IMG/VR virus record: IMGVR_UViG_3300046777_003055
Span: 1-30,365 of that record
Strand: one strand, 5' to 3'
DNA: 30,365 nt
From: a virus
Shown: positions 23,200 to 29,548 of the stretch, one piece after another
Layout: each line of letters starts with the position of its first letter
Numbering within the stretch: position 1 is the first letter of the stretch
Notes under the pieces: model-generated
The model's input: only the letters and a program-made list of their open reading frames with translations
What the model was told of the DNA's origin: nothing
Databases searched by the model: none
Program-made: the position numbers and the translations under genes

Positions 23200-24104
23200 C
23201 ATTGCTGTTCTGCCAGCTCCTTAATTCGTCTCAATGGCACAGCAGCTACTTGCGGAACAATGCTGTTGCCTAACTGCTTAAGTCTGTCCACCCGATTGGA
23301 TAGCCCATCATCTCCTCGACAAAGGACGGGTTTAGATAGGTAGCTCCTCCATTCTGGGCTGAGCATTGCACCACTATGGAGCCAGGTAGTCGTCCCTTGT
23401 CCGCTGCTTTCTGATAGTTCGTATTCGGTCCGCTGTCCTTGTAGTCCCTCGTTGTTGGTGTTGGAAGTATTTGTCTGAGATGATTCTGCAAATCCACTTG
23501 TATCTTTTTTCCATTCTTGTAAGCGCTCAACCCCTTCCTCTCCGCGTCCTTTGGAACACTGCGACCACCGCTCGGCCTCATTGGCGTAGGCAATAATCCA
23601 GATGCGTTCCCTTCTGTGACAGGCTCCCAAATCACTTGCCGGAATAACCGCCCATTCTGCATCGTACCCTGCTTTGGCAATTTGAAAGAGGGTTTCTTGG
23701 AACGTTTCCCCGTTTTGGTGAGAGAGTAAATTTCTAACATTTTCAAGCAGGAGGAAGTTAGGTCGAAGTTCCCTAGCCAAACGGATGATTTCATAGAACA
23801 ATACGCTTCGTTCTCCATCGTAACCAAGTTGTTTTCCTGCACAACTAAGGTCTTGACAGGGGAAGCCAGCAGTAATGAGAGAAAGTCCGTTTGGACAAAG
23901 CTCTTTGACGGCTTCCGCCGAGAGCGTGCGAACGTCCGGGAAGATTGGCGTGTTCGGCCAGTGCTTGTTGAGAACCCGCTGACAAGCTCCATCTGGCTCA
24001 CAGAAGGCAACGGTCTTGAAACCGCCAACAAGCCGCTCAGCGGCATAACTGAATCCGCCAATACCTGAGAAGAGGTCAAGGATGGTGAGGGGAGAATTTG
24101 CCAT
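23199..24104 (-). CDS. C5 cytosine DNA methyltransferase
   Basis: 301 residues; transfers methyl from S-adenosylmethionine to cytosine C5. Motif I is ILDLFSGIGGF (8-18). Motif IV is AGFPCQDLS with catalytic Cys83. Motif VI is LENVRN (120-125). Motif VIII is CHRRERIWI (162-170). Motif X is LGNSIVPQVAAVPL (278-291). The target-recognition region (about 175-265) is short. No restriction enzyme gene is nearby, so it probably protects phage DNA from host restriction. A second reading frame on the same strand (23270-24157) covers most of it and also shows family-like motifs. Confidence 0.93.
   Translation of the reverse strand: MANSPLTILDLFSGIGGFSYAAERLVGGFKTVAFCEPDGACQRVLNKHWPNTPIFPDVRTLSAEAVKELCPNGLSLITAGFPCQDLSCAGKQLGYDGERSVLFYEIIRLARELRPNFLLLENVRNLLSHQNGETFQETLFQIAKAGYDAEWAVIPASDLGACHRRERIWIIAYANEAERWSQCSKGRGEEGVERLQEWKKDTSGFAESSQTNTSNTNNEGLQGQRTEYELSESSGQGTTTWLHSGAMLSPEWRSYLSKPVLCRGDDGLSNRVDRLKQLGNSIVPQVAAVPLRRIKELAEQQ
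23270..23700 (-). other. Overprinted reading frame inside the methyltransferase gene
   Basis: A second minus-strand frame is open from 24157 to 23270. Its downstream half reads GTMQNGRLFRQVIWEPVTEG, then NASGLLPTP, LPTPTTRDYKDSGPNTNYQK, and ends NPSFVEEMMGYPIGWTDL. These strings resemble the C-terminal segment found in a group of phage methyltransferase-associated proteins (GxMRNG...LPTPTxxD...LNPxFVEWLMGxPIGWT). The upstream half looks noncoding. Whether this frame is translated is unknown. It may be an overprinted gene or an echo of the conserved methyltransferase codons. Confidence 0.45.
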
Positions 24105-24144
24105 GCGGGAACTATAGCGGCAACAGAGCTGGAAATCTTGAATG

Positions 24145-24342
24145 TTAAGTTTTGCAAATTACAGGGGGCTGCTGGTTGGGCCAGTGGACTATGGCATTAG
24201 CAATAATGAAGCAATTTGTAATTAAATACGATGCAAAAATGAGCGTGCGAATGAGCGCCACTCTGTCTGCTTCGTGATCATGCTTGCTCGCCTTTTCTCC
24301 TAGCGCCTTCGCCCAGATTCTCCACGCGTTCTTCCTGCTCAT
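24145..24342 (-). CDS. Small single-pass membrane protein
   Basis: 65 residues. A charged, aromatic N-terminus (RKNAWRIWAKALGEKASKHD) is followed by one hydrophobic helix, VALIRTLIFASYLITNCFII, and a short tail. Similar small proteins with an IRTLIF-x-x-YLITN helix occur in cyanophages. It overlaps the upstream gene by 65 bp in another frame. It could be a membrane-acting lysis or host-takeover factor, but there is no direct evidence. Confidence 0.6.
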   Translation of the reverse strand: MSRKNAWRIWAKALGEKASKHDHEADRVALIRTLIFASYLITNCFIIANAIVHWPNQQPPVICKT

Positions 24343-24520
24343 AAATCCAGGCCTTTAGCTCTGTCACATACTGCCTAATAATGGCAGCTTTTTCAAGATG
24401 CCACTGGTCCATGGAAAGAAAATATTGAGCATTGTGCCAATCAATGGCTCGCAAGGATTGGTAGATGATGGGATTGAGCGGTTCACGCAGTGGCGTGTTG
24501 AACGTTCTGCGCTCGGTCAT
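24278..24520 (-). CDS. Small helical hypothetical protein
   Basis: 80 residues, MTERRTFNTPLREPLNPIIY to RRKGEQA. A long charged helix, LEKAAIIRQYVTELKAWIYE, leads to an Arg/Glu-rich tail. It overlaps the metallophosphoesterase end by 38 bp and the small membrane gene by 65 bp, so three frames are chained compactly. No family was recognised. Confidence 0.55.
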   Translation of the reverse strand: MTERRTFNTPLREPLNPIIYQSLRAIDWHNAQYFLSMDQWHLEKAAIIRQYVTELKAWIYEQEERVENLGEGARRKGEQA

Positions 24521-25040
24521 CGGAGGAGAAATAAAGCATCGCCTCGTCCCAATGAATGGGCGCGAAGTTGTGTTGTTCTACACAACAATTAAGATAGCGC
24601 TTATCCAAGCCTCCATCGGGAAGTCTTACATTATGAGAGTGCAGATGACCATGAATATTTCCTTTAAATCGTTGCTCAAACAATTCTGGATGGAGAGGGA
24701 TGTGGCTCATCATGAATTCATGATGATAAAAACATCCACGAATGTCATCAAAATACTGCGCATAATCTTGAAGCTTGAAAATATCGTGATTGCCACGCAC
24801 TAATACTTTCCTCCCATTGAGCTGTTCCAAGATCTTCAAGCCGCGACGGGCGATCGCCACGTCACCAAGCACATAAATGCGATCTTTAGGCTTTACGCAC
24901 TTGTTCCATTGCTCCACCATGAATGCATCACCTTCTGCTGCGTCCTTGAATGGACGCAGCTTTTCACCATCAGGCCTTAAAAACGTATAGGCCTTATCGT
25001 GGCAAAAATGATTGTCTGACGTGAGCCAGCAGTTGACCAT
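24483..25040 (-). CDS. Calcineurin-like metallophosphoesterase
   Basis: 185 residues with the full metal-binding set: SDNHFCH (8-14), VLGDVA (57-62), RGNHDIF (82-88), SHIPLH (112-117) and GHLHSH (131-136). Such dimetal enzymes hydrolyse phosphodiesters or phosphomonoesters, and short phage versions resemble the YfcE/Ser-Thr phosphatase-like branch. All ligands are intact. It lies between the reductase small subunit (across a palindrome-rich gap) and small genes. The substrate is unknown; nucleotide turnover is plausible given the neighbours. Confidence 0.88.
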   Translation of the reverse strand: MVNCWLTSDNHFCHDKAYTFLRPDGEKLRPFKDAAEGDAFMVEQWNKCVKPKDRIYVLGDVAIARRGLKILEQLNGRKVLVRGNHDIFKLQDYAQYFDDIRGCFYHHEFMMSHIPLHPELFEQRFKGNIHGHLHSHNVRLPDGGLDKRYLNCCVEQHNFAPIHWDEAMLYFSSDDRAQNVQHATA

Positions 25041-25061
25041 GGTTCAATAGAGAAAAGGCGC

Positions 25062-25128
25062 TGCTGAGAATCGAACTCAGTATTCCATGCTATCTGCATG
25101 ACGTGTGCCAACACTTCAGGACCAGATG
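25062..25128 (-). tRNA. Degenerate tRNA-like cloverleaf
   Basis: On the minus strand the T arm CTGAG-TTCGATT-CTCAG is canonical. GGTCCTG pairs with CAGCGCC (one mismatch, one G-T) as an acceptor. TCATG/CATGG forms an anticodon-like arm around CAGATAG. Against function, position 33 would be A rather than T, and the D-loop candidate (GTGT-TGGC-ACAC) is only 4 nt. It is best read as a decayed tRNA or a tRNA-like element of about 67 nt. Confidence 0.35.
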
Positions 25129-25138
25129 GCTTAAGCGT

Positions 25139-25166
25139 GAAGCGATTAACAACCGCTAATCGCTTC
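25139..25166. repeat. Perfect 10-bp inverted repeat with flanking GCTTAAGC copies
   Basis: GAAGCGATTA and TAATCGCTTC enclose 8 bases. Outside, the 8-bp palindrome GCTTAAGC occurs on each side (25130-25137 and about 25171-25178), so the structure is nearly symmetric. It lies between the tRNA-like element and the reductase small-subunit stop, and could act as a terminator without a T run, or as a protein site. Confidence 0.6.
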
Positions 25167-25226
25167 AGAGGCTTAAGCTCTGTCAGCCCGATGCTAACGC
25201 AGAGCGGGAACTAGCTCAATCTAGCT

Positions 25227-25961
25227 TCAAGCCCTGCCGTAAGAAGGCAGATTGGTATTGGCTGCCTCAAAAAACGCAGGCATCCGGCTCCGTTGTGTTT
25301 CAGCAAGGCCATCGGCCTTGCCTTTCTCAAACAAGCTATCGCTTTGCTTGAGCCAGAAATCTTTATTCAACCATTTGTTTTCGCTCATGCCCAGCGCATC
25401 AAATGCCCACAATGCAGTGGCACGGCGCAGTTTATTCAGGCTCTGACCAGCATTCTCGTTCAGCTCCTTAGCCACAAGACTATGCACGCCAACGTGCGTA
25501 ATCTCATCACGACTAATATCAGCAGCCACAGTGCGAATGCCCATATCGCCGTTGAAACGGAAAAATGGCAACACAACAAAGAAGATGCTGCGCTCCAAAA
25601 TGGCAGCTTTCAAAATTGGATGAGCAGGATGTTCTTGCCATGCCTTCAGAATGCCTTCAACTTCCTTCTCGGCCTTTTCATCGGAACCATGGGCGGCAAC
25701 GATGTAGTTAAGGGCTTGGTCATGACGCTGCTCATCCTCTTGGTTATGCCGCAGCGCTTCCACAACGCCAGGAGTAGAAGGCAGATCACGCTCCAGCCCC
25801 TGCTCCAGAAAGTCCTTCACAGGAAGCTCCAGATGACGCAGAGCCAGCAGCTTGCCAAGCGTAGCCTCACTGCCTTTTTGCACCATACCCTTGTCCACGG
25901 CAACAGCTTGCCAAGGCCGTTTCTTGGCAATCATCGACAGATAGGGGCTCTTCGTAGTCAT
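25227..25961 (-). CDS. nrdB: Ribonucleotide reductase small subunit-like ferritin-fold protein
   Basis: 244 residues from ATG 25961; an upstream TTG at 25979 is less likely. Carboxylate/His ligands fit a class I reductase beta chain: Glu45, the Glu77-x-x-His80 of EDEQRHDQAL, Glu123 of AAILERSIFF, and the Glu153-x-x-His156 of SRDEITHVGVH. The radical Tyr expected four residues after His80 is Leu84. The nearest Tyr is two residues later. At 244 residues the chain is shorter than typical (320-380). It is paired with the large subunit upstream, across an endonuclease gene. A tyrosine-independent cofactor is likely. Confidence 0.75.
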   Translation of the reverse strand: MTTKSPYLSMIAKKRPWQAVAVDKGMVQKGSEATLGKLLALRHLELPVKDFLEQGLERDLPSTPGVVEALRHNQEDEQRHDQALNYIVAAHGSDEKAEKEVEGILKAWQEHPAHPILKAAILERSIFFVVLPFFRFNGDMGIRTVAADISRDEITHVGVHSLVAKELNENAGQSLNKLRRATALWAFDALGMSENKWLNKDFWLKQSDSLFEKGKADGLAETQRSRMPAFFEAANTNLPSYGRA

Positions 25962-25994
25962 GGTTGTGGTATCGTTCAATAGTGTGTGAGGAGA

Positions 25995-26022
25995 AAGGGG
26001 CCTTCTGGCCCCTTCTTTTTTT
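25995..26022 (+). terminator. Terminator hairpin between endonuclease and nrdB
   Basis: AAGGGGCC-TTCT-GGCCCCTT is a perfect 8-bp stem followed by C and seven T on the plus strand. On the minus strand, the direction of the genes, the T run is only TTT. It would stop antisense transcripts fully and act as a leaky attenuator for the reductase operon. Confidence 0.75.
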
Positions 26023-26037
26023 GGAAGGATTTAATCC

Positions 26038-26400
26038 TTATGAATACTCGTCAATGTGATCGTTAATAGCGTCAAACATTGAACAGAGTTTTAATTGCCT
26101 GCGCCGACTCATATAAGGAAACATTAGATGTCCAAGCGTTGAACATTTGATTTTGTCTCCCAGTGTCCAAGTCCAGCAAGGTTTGCGATTATCTGGAACC
26201 TTTGTTGATACCAGTCCACCGCCGAATAATGCGTGAACTTTCTCAAGGGTATCCAAATCGGTCATCTTGATGGACATTCGGACCATGAGGTAATAAGGTT
26301 TGCGTTTTGTTCTGGAGGCATTGTGGCGATAGCTAACGCTGATCCACCCTTCGCCTTCAAATAATCCCGCAAACCAAGCAAGTTCTTCGTTGGTTGGCAA
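26038..26400 (-). CDS. LAGLIDADG homing endonuclease
   Basis: 120 residues from a TTG start at 26400, which has GGGAG 7 nt upstream; the nearby ATG is out of frame. WFAGLFEGEGWISV (9-22) is a single LAGLIDADG helix with the acidic catalytic residue. Later, YYLMVRMSIKMTDLDTLEKV and CSTLGHLMFPYMSRRRQLKL match the conserved second half. A one-motif protein would work as a homodimer. It sits free-standing between the large and small reductase genes, a common insertion place for phage homing endonucleases. Confidence 0.85.
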   Translation of the reverse strand: MPTNEELAWFAGLFEGEGWISVSYRHNASRTKRKPYYLMVRMSIKMTDLDTLEKVHALFGGGLVSTKVPDNRKPCWTWTLGDKIKCSTLGHLMFPYMSRRRQLKLCSMFDAINDHIDEYS

Positions 26401-26430
26401 TTTACTCTCCCATAAGAGAATAAATCATAA

Positions 26431-27897
26431 CTACTCTGAACAAGCAGCGCAGAATCCAGCCTCTACGGAACAAGACGCAGAATCCTGATCAGCCTCTTCA
26501 TCGAGGCCAAACATGCTCTTAAAGTCATCATCCAACGCAGCATATGCGTCGTCCTTGCGCTGAGTATCAGGCAGGACTTGCAAGCTGTAATAGAGGCTCG
26601 TCTGAGGAGATTCTAGCCAAGAGCGCAAGAATGCTTCGTTATAAATGACCACATCTGACCATGAATTAAATGAATAACCATGGAACAATCCTGTGCGTTG
26701 ATACAGCTTCACTAGACCATTTGCAGCTTTATAGAAAGCTTCCCAGCCCACTTCGGCAGCAGTTTCTACATCGCCATAGTCAAAGCTTTCCACGCCAAAT
26801 GTGCCCGAGTCACGATCAACAGTGCGAGCAATAGGAGGAGCAATTTCAGGAGCAGTTGTGAAGCCCCTGGTGTCCAGATAGCGATAGGAGCACGATGCAG
26901 TGGGAGCAATGCAAAAGGCACGTTCCATTTCATGCTCACGAGCAATCTCCGCAGCCTTCTGAATGCCCTGGTCGATTTGCCACACCGCTTCGCCAGAAAT
27001 GGTGCCTTTCCAGAAATCATCCCACGCGCGAGGATCCTCAGCAAGATAAGCTTCCAAGGCATTGCCAAAATCTTCGTAGCTAATCCCTTGAATGGCAAGG
27101 AAATTAGCCAGGCCCAGCACGCCCAAGCCAATTTGCCTATCAATGGAAGAAGGAAGATATTCCCCAGTGTCACCAACGCCAGTTTTGGAATGCAGCTCGC
27201 AAAGCTGCATCATGCCTTCAACAAAAGCTCCTTGAATGTTACCCAGCGTACATGCACCCAAATTAACGTGCTGAAGCAGACAAGTGCCACGATGCGGAAG
27301 ATAAACTTCCAAGCAGACATTGGCGCGGATGCGTTCTCCACGATTATTGTGGCGGATTTTGTTGAGCCAGAGATCGCCAGAAGAGATGGAACGAAGACAG
27401 GCATTAATCAACTCGGGAGACGATGCGGAAAGAAAATTATCATCAACATTCAAGCAGCGCTTCACCCAAGGAAGTTCGCTGCGCGAAGCATTAACAAATT
27501 CAATGGCATCAGGATGCGTATAGTCAAGATGCAGCACTACAGCTCCATTTTTATACAAACCACCCCTACGCAAAATCTCATTAAGCGTGGAATAAATCTT
27601 TCCAAAACTTACTGGTCCGCTTGCCACCAAGCCTTTGCCATTTTCAGCGCCCCTTTCGCGCAAAGAAGACAAATGAACAGCGACCCCCGCACCATTGCGC
27701 AAGCCATGGCTAACAAACCGCCAAGACGCTTCGATGCCATCTTCGCCTTCCATTGAATCTTCTACGTTGAACACCGTGCAACTCACAGGCAGGCGTCCAT
27801 CAGGGCTATCCAGCCAATCCTGCACCCTGCCAGTGCGGGCAATCGGCTCACATTTTGCCTTTTCCTTCAGCTTCATAAGACGACAAAAGGGGACCAT
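26431..27897 (-). CDS. nrdA: Ribonucleotide reductase large subunit
   Basis: 488 residues from ATG 27897 (a TTG at 27918 and an ATG at 27876 are alternatives). All five active-site residues appear: Cys40 (VSCTVFN), then Asn193, Cys195 and Glu197 (RANVCLEVY), and Cys216 (NLGACTLG). The C-terminus has a CxxC pair (Cys483/Cys486 in FCAACSE) for re-reduction. FCIAPTASCSYRY-type and TTAPEI segments complete the barrel. There is no N-terminal ATP cone, so allosteric activity control is probably absent. It makes deoxynucleotides for phage DNA. A 16-bp palindrome is centred on the start codon. Confidence 0.9.
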   Translation of the reverse strand: MVPFCRLMKLKEKAKCEPIARTGRVQDWLDSPDGRLPVSCTVFNVEDSMEGEDGIEASWRFVSHGLRNGAGVAVHLSSLRERGAENGKGLVASGPVSFGKIYSTLNEILRRGGLYKNGAVVLHLDYTHPDAIEFVNASRSELPWVKRCLNVDDNFLSASSPELINACLRSISSGDLWLNKIRHNNRGERIRANVCLEVYLPHRGTCLLQHVNLGACTLGNIQGAFVEGMMQLCELHSKTGVGDTGEYLPSSIDRQIGLGVLGLANFLAIQGISYEDFGNALEAYLAEDPRAWDDFWKGTISGEAVWQIDQGIQKAAEIAREHEMERAFCIAPTASCSYRYLDTRGFTTAPEIAPPIARTVDRDSGTFGVESFDYGDVETAAEVGWEAFYKAANGLVKLYQRTGLFHGYSFNSWSDVVIYNEAFLRSWLESPQTSLYYSLQVLPDTQRKDDAYAALDDDFKSMFGLDEEADQDSASCSVEAGFCAACSE

Positions 27898-27904
27898 GGT
27901 CCCC
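27889..27904 (-). promoter_or_regulatory. 16-bp palindrome over the nrdA start codon
   Basis: GGGGACCATGGTCCCC is a perfect palindrome whose centre contains the ATG at 27897. In minus-strand RNA it folds as GGGGAC-CATG-GTCCCC followed by TTTT, resembling a terminator and hiding the start codon. It could limit nrdA translation or end the upstream transcript, in which case the ATG at 27876 may be the true start. Confidence 0.55.
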
Positions 27905-27962
27905 CGAGAATCAACCAAGGCAGGCTAGCGCAAGAAGACCATGGGAAAGAGAAAGGAAAGCT

Positions 27963-28175
27963 TTAATCGCAAAGCCCCTCTGGGTCATCCATTGCCAATA
28001 AGTCCTTCACGAACAATTTGGCTTCATTAGTGGTGCGGAAATAATGAGGCTGACCATTAATGGCAGCAAACCATTGAAACTCTGGCTTGCTAAAACATGG
28101 CCACAATTTATATGAGCCAATATTAAATGGCTGACGATCAGGAAGCCCAAGCATTGATGCTTTAGCGAAGATCAT
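27963..28175 (-). CDS. Small hypothetical protein
   Basis: 70 residues, MIFAKASMLGLPDRQPFNIG to DPEGLCD. The beta-rich middle has several aromatics (YKLWPCFSKPEFQWFAAING), followed by an acidic helix VKDLLAMDDPEG. It lies between the reductase and a MUG113 nuclease gene, with 65 bp before the reductase start. No family was recognised. Confidence 0.55.
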   Translation of the reverse strand: MIFAKASMLGLPDRQPFNIGSYKLWPCFSKPEFQWFAAINGQPHYFRTTNEAKLFVKDLLAMDDPEGLCD

Positions 28176-28231
28176 CTTACGCTAGTTCTTTTCTATGAAA
28201 TGAAAAGCAGCATTTAATACAATCTTCGTCT

Positions 28232-28927
28232 TTAATCAAGTCTTAAGCTTCTTGCGCTCTTGCGTTTCTGCGCATTTTCCTTTTCTGCCTTGATAAGCTC
28301 ACTTTCTCCCTTCGGAAGCAAGGCGAAAGTTTTGCCAGGCTTTTTCACAATCATTTCCTCCTCTTCCAATGCAATGAGTTGGTTATAAATTGTTTTCGCC
28401 TGATAAGCATCACGATTTGCTTCGTGATGAATGATGGCATTAGATGTGGGGAAATAATCACAAGCCTCAATGTCTCCAATGGCCCATAGCACAAACGTGC
28501 GAGCATTCTTCACATAACGAGGCAAGCGCTTCTCTTGGTGCAATGCTTCAAGAGATTGAGCCAGCCCTGGTCGCATTGGCGTCCATTGAATGCGGCTTTC
28601 ATTCCTGTTGCCAAATTTAATCTTCGCTTTCAGCGTTTGACAAAGCGCTTCGCTTTCAAGGTATTTCTTAATTGCAATGGAAAGATGGAACCATTCGCCT
28701 GCATGGCGCGAATTTTCAAAACGCTCGTGCAGCTCCTGCTCATCATCCCGATTCGCCTCAAAGGCCTTAACAACGATCAGTGTGTCTGGCGACGACGTGA
28801 GGAACGACGCGAAACGATCTCCTGGCGATGTGGAGAAGCCGATTTTGACGTGGTACGGCATGCTCGCCCATTGAACGAAATACACCCACCCGTCTGTTTT
28901 GCGCTTTTTCTGCTTGGGCTGAACCAT
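28232..28927 (-). CDS. MUG113/T5orf172 (GIY-YIG-like) nuclease with C-terminal winged-helix-like region
   Basis: 231 residues from ATG 28927, which has GGAG 6 nt upstream; the frame extends further to a TTG but that reads through the promoter area. GWVYFVQWASMPYHVKIGFS, then a run to QELHERFENSRHAGEWFHLS, is the T5orf172/MUG113 domain: VYF-strand, VKIGxS, and the E-L-H-x-x-F...GEWF end. The C-terminal part (TSNAIIHHEANRDAYQAKTI and IVKKPGKTFALLPKG) resembles a winged helix. The protein is probably a DNA endonuclease, possibly homing. Confidence 0.75.
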   Translation of the reverse strand: MVQPKQKKRKTDGWVYFVQWASMPYHVKIGFSTSPGDRFASFLTSSPDTLIVVKAFEANRDDEQELHERFENSRHAGEWFHLSIAIKKYLESEALCQTLKAKIKFGNRNESRIQWTPMRPGLAQSLEALHQEKRLPRYVKNARTFVLWAIGDIEACDYFPTSNAIIHHEANRDAYQAKTIYNQLIALEEEEMIVKKPGKTFALLPKGESELIKAEKENAQKRKSARSLRLD

Positions 28928-29089
28928 GCTGCTCCGCTGAAAGTCCTTACTATAACAGGATCGGGACAACAGGGATAAAACAGCTCCCAGCAGCGTGAGT
29001 TACGATAGACGTAAGCGAAGCTGCGGCCTCATACGAGCTAAAAGCAGCTTCCTGGCTAGACGACGCTCCTCAAGCCAGTGCCTCAAGCG

Positions 29090-29188
29090 AGCGTAGCCCC
29101 CAAGAGCGGAGCGTCTACTGACAAAGGCTAAGCTAGCCGCGATGGGCTAGACCAGCGAAGCCCCCAAAGGGCGGAGCGTTCTAGACAA
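29090..29188. repeat. Two degenerate 35-nt direct repeats
   Basis: Copy 1 (29090-29124) and copy 2 (29154-29188) share AGCG-x-AGCCCCCAA, then GCGGAGCGT and GACAA, and lie 64 bp apart. A third short inverted echo, GCTCCGC, occurs near 28932. The conserved part is largely unpaired in the predicted stems, which suggests a binding motif or a REP-like unit of the kind seen in cyanobacterial intergenic DNA. Confidence 0.6.
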
Positions 29189-29205
29189 GCGGCGAAAATA
29201 AAAGG

Positions 29206-29271
29206 CCCGCGTCAGTGATCAAGAGCTGACTCAGTCTCGTGATGAGTCGCTGAAAGTGTGCTCACTGCGGG
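29206..29271 (+). ncRNA. Compound stem in the noncoding region
   Basis: CCCG (29206-29209) and CAGTGA (29213-29218) pair with TCACTG (29262-29267) and CGGG (29268-29271), with a 3-nt bulge. Inside, AGC plus GACTCA (29224-29233, one bulged T) pairs with TGAGTC plus GCT (29243-29251) around a 9-nt loop. The pairing is nested and all Watson-Crick, which is unlikely for random spacer. Confidence 0.5.
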
Positions 29272-29312
29272 AAAAGTGAAAAATCATCTGTTTCAATCTA
29301 AAAAGCTTGAGC

Positions 29313-29335
29313 AGCGGCCCCTTAAGGGCCGCTTT
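29313..29335 (+). terminator. Terminator-like hairpin
   Basis: AGCGGCCC-CTTAA-GGGCCGCT is a perfect 8-bp stem followed by TTC. The short T run makes it a weak intrinsic terminator on plus. On minus, a TTTTT run follows after about 9 bases. It could end the putative structured RNA. Confidence 0.5.
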
Positions 29336-29404
29336 CTAGCATTAAGAGCAATGGAAAAGAGGAATGCGCGAATCGTTAGCGCTTGCTTTATTGGTGCATC
29401 ATTC

Positions 29405-29421
29405 CGACGCCTTTAGGGCGT
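29405..29421 (+). other. Second hairpin upstream of the zinc-ribbon nuclease gene
   Basis: GACGCC-TTTAG-GGCGTC is a 6-bp perfect stem without a T run. It lies between the terminator-like hairpin and the zinc-ribbon nuclease gene and may be part of that gene's leader. Confidence 0.4.
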
Positions 29422-29548
29422 CTCCATTGGTCTAGCTAATTGCCTGAGATCTCCAGAAACGCTTCAAGCTGCGTCCTTCGGACTTGCTTTCAGCGTATAG
29501 CAACTAGAAAAAAAGCTGGCTATATTGCCGCAAAGATCAAAGCTCTTA

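Larger units (their letters stand above)
28928..29548. ncRNA. 620-bp noncoding region with nested stems and two 35-nt repeats (candidate structured RNA)
   Basis: No gene is visible. On the plus strand, perfect stems include GAAGCTGC/GCAGCTTC (29017-29051), CTGGCT/AGCCAG (29052-29078), GACGCTCC/GGAGCGTC (29062-29069 with 29108-29115, crossing the previous stem), GGCTA/TAGCC (29126-29138), GCCGC/GCGGC (29136-29140 with 29189-29193), CTAGA/TCTAG (29147-29184) and a compound arm at 29206-29271. A terminator-like hairpin follows at 29313-29333. It lies between two divergent nuclease genes. It could be a structured RNA, an intron remnant or REP-like repeats. The strand of any transcript is not known; stems are stated for plus. 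Confidence 0.5.

Noticed and set aside
24849-24858. HIP1 element GCGATCGC as proof of a cyanobacterial host
   Set aside because: Only one copy was noticed, which is too few to support the claim.
25167-25190. Second tRNA-Leu from the arm CAGAG-CTTAAGC-CTCTG (minus strand)
   Set aside because: No T arm or matching acceptor stem follows; the sequence continues into the 10-bp inverted repeat.
26932-27756. Plus-strand 274-residue reading frame
   Set aside because: Antisense to the clearly coding ribonucleotide reductase large subunit.
29225-29275. Hammerhead ribozyme (TGATGA ... GAAA)
   Set aside because: The essential C before TGATGA is G, stem II cannot form as required and the cleavage triplet is not placed correctly.
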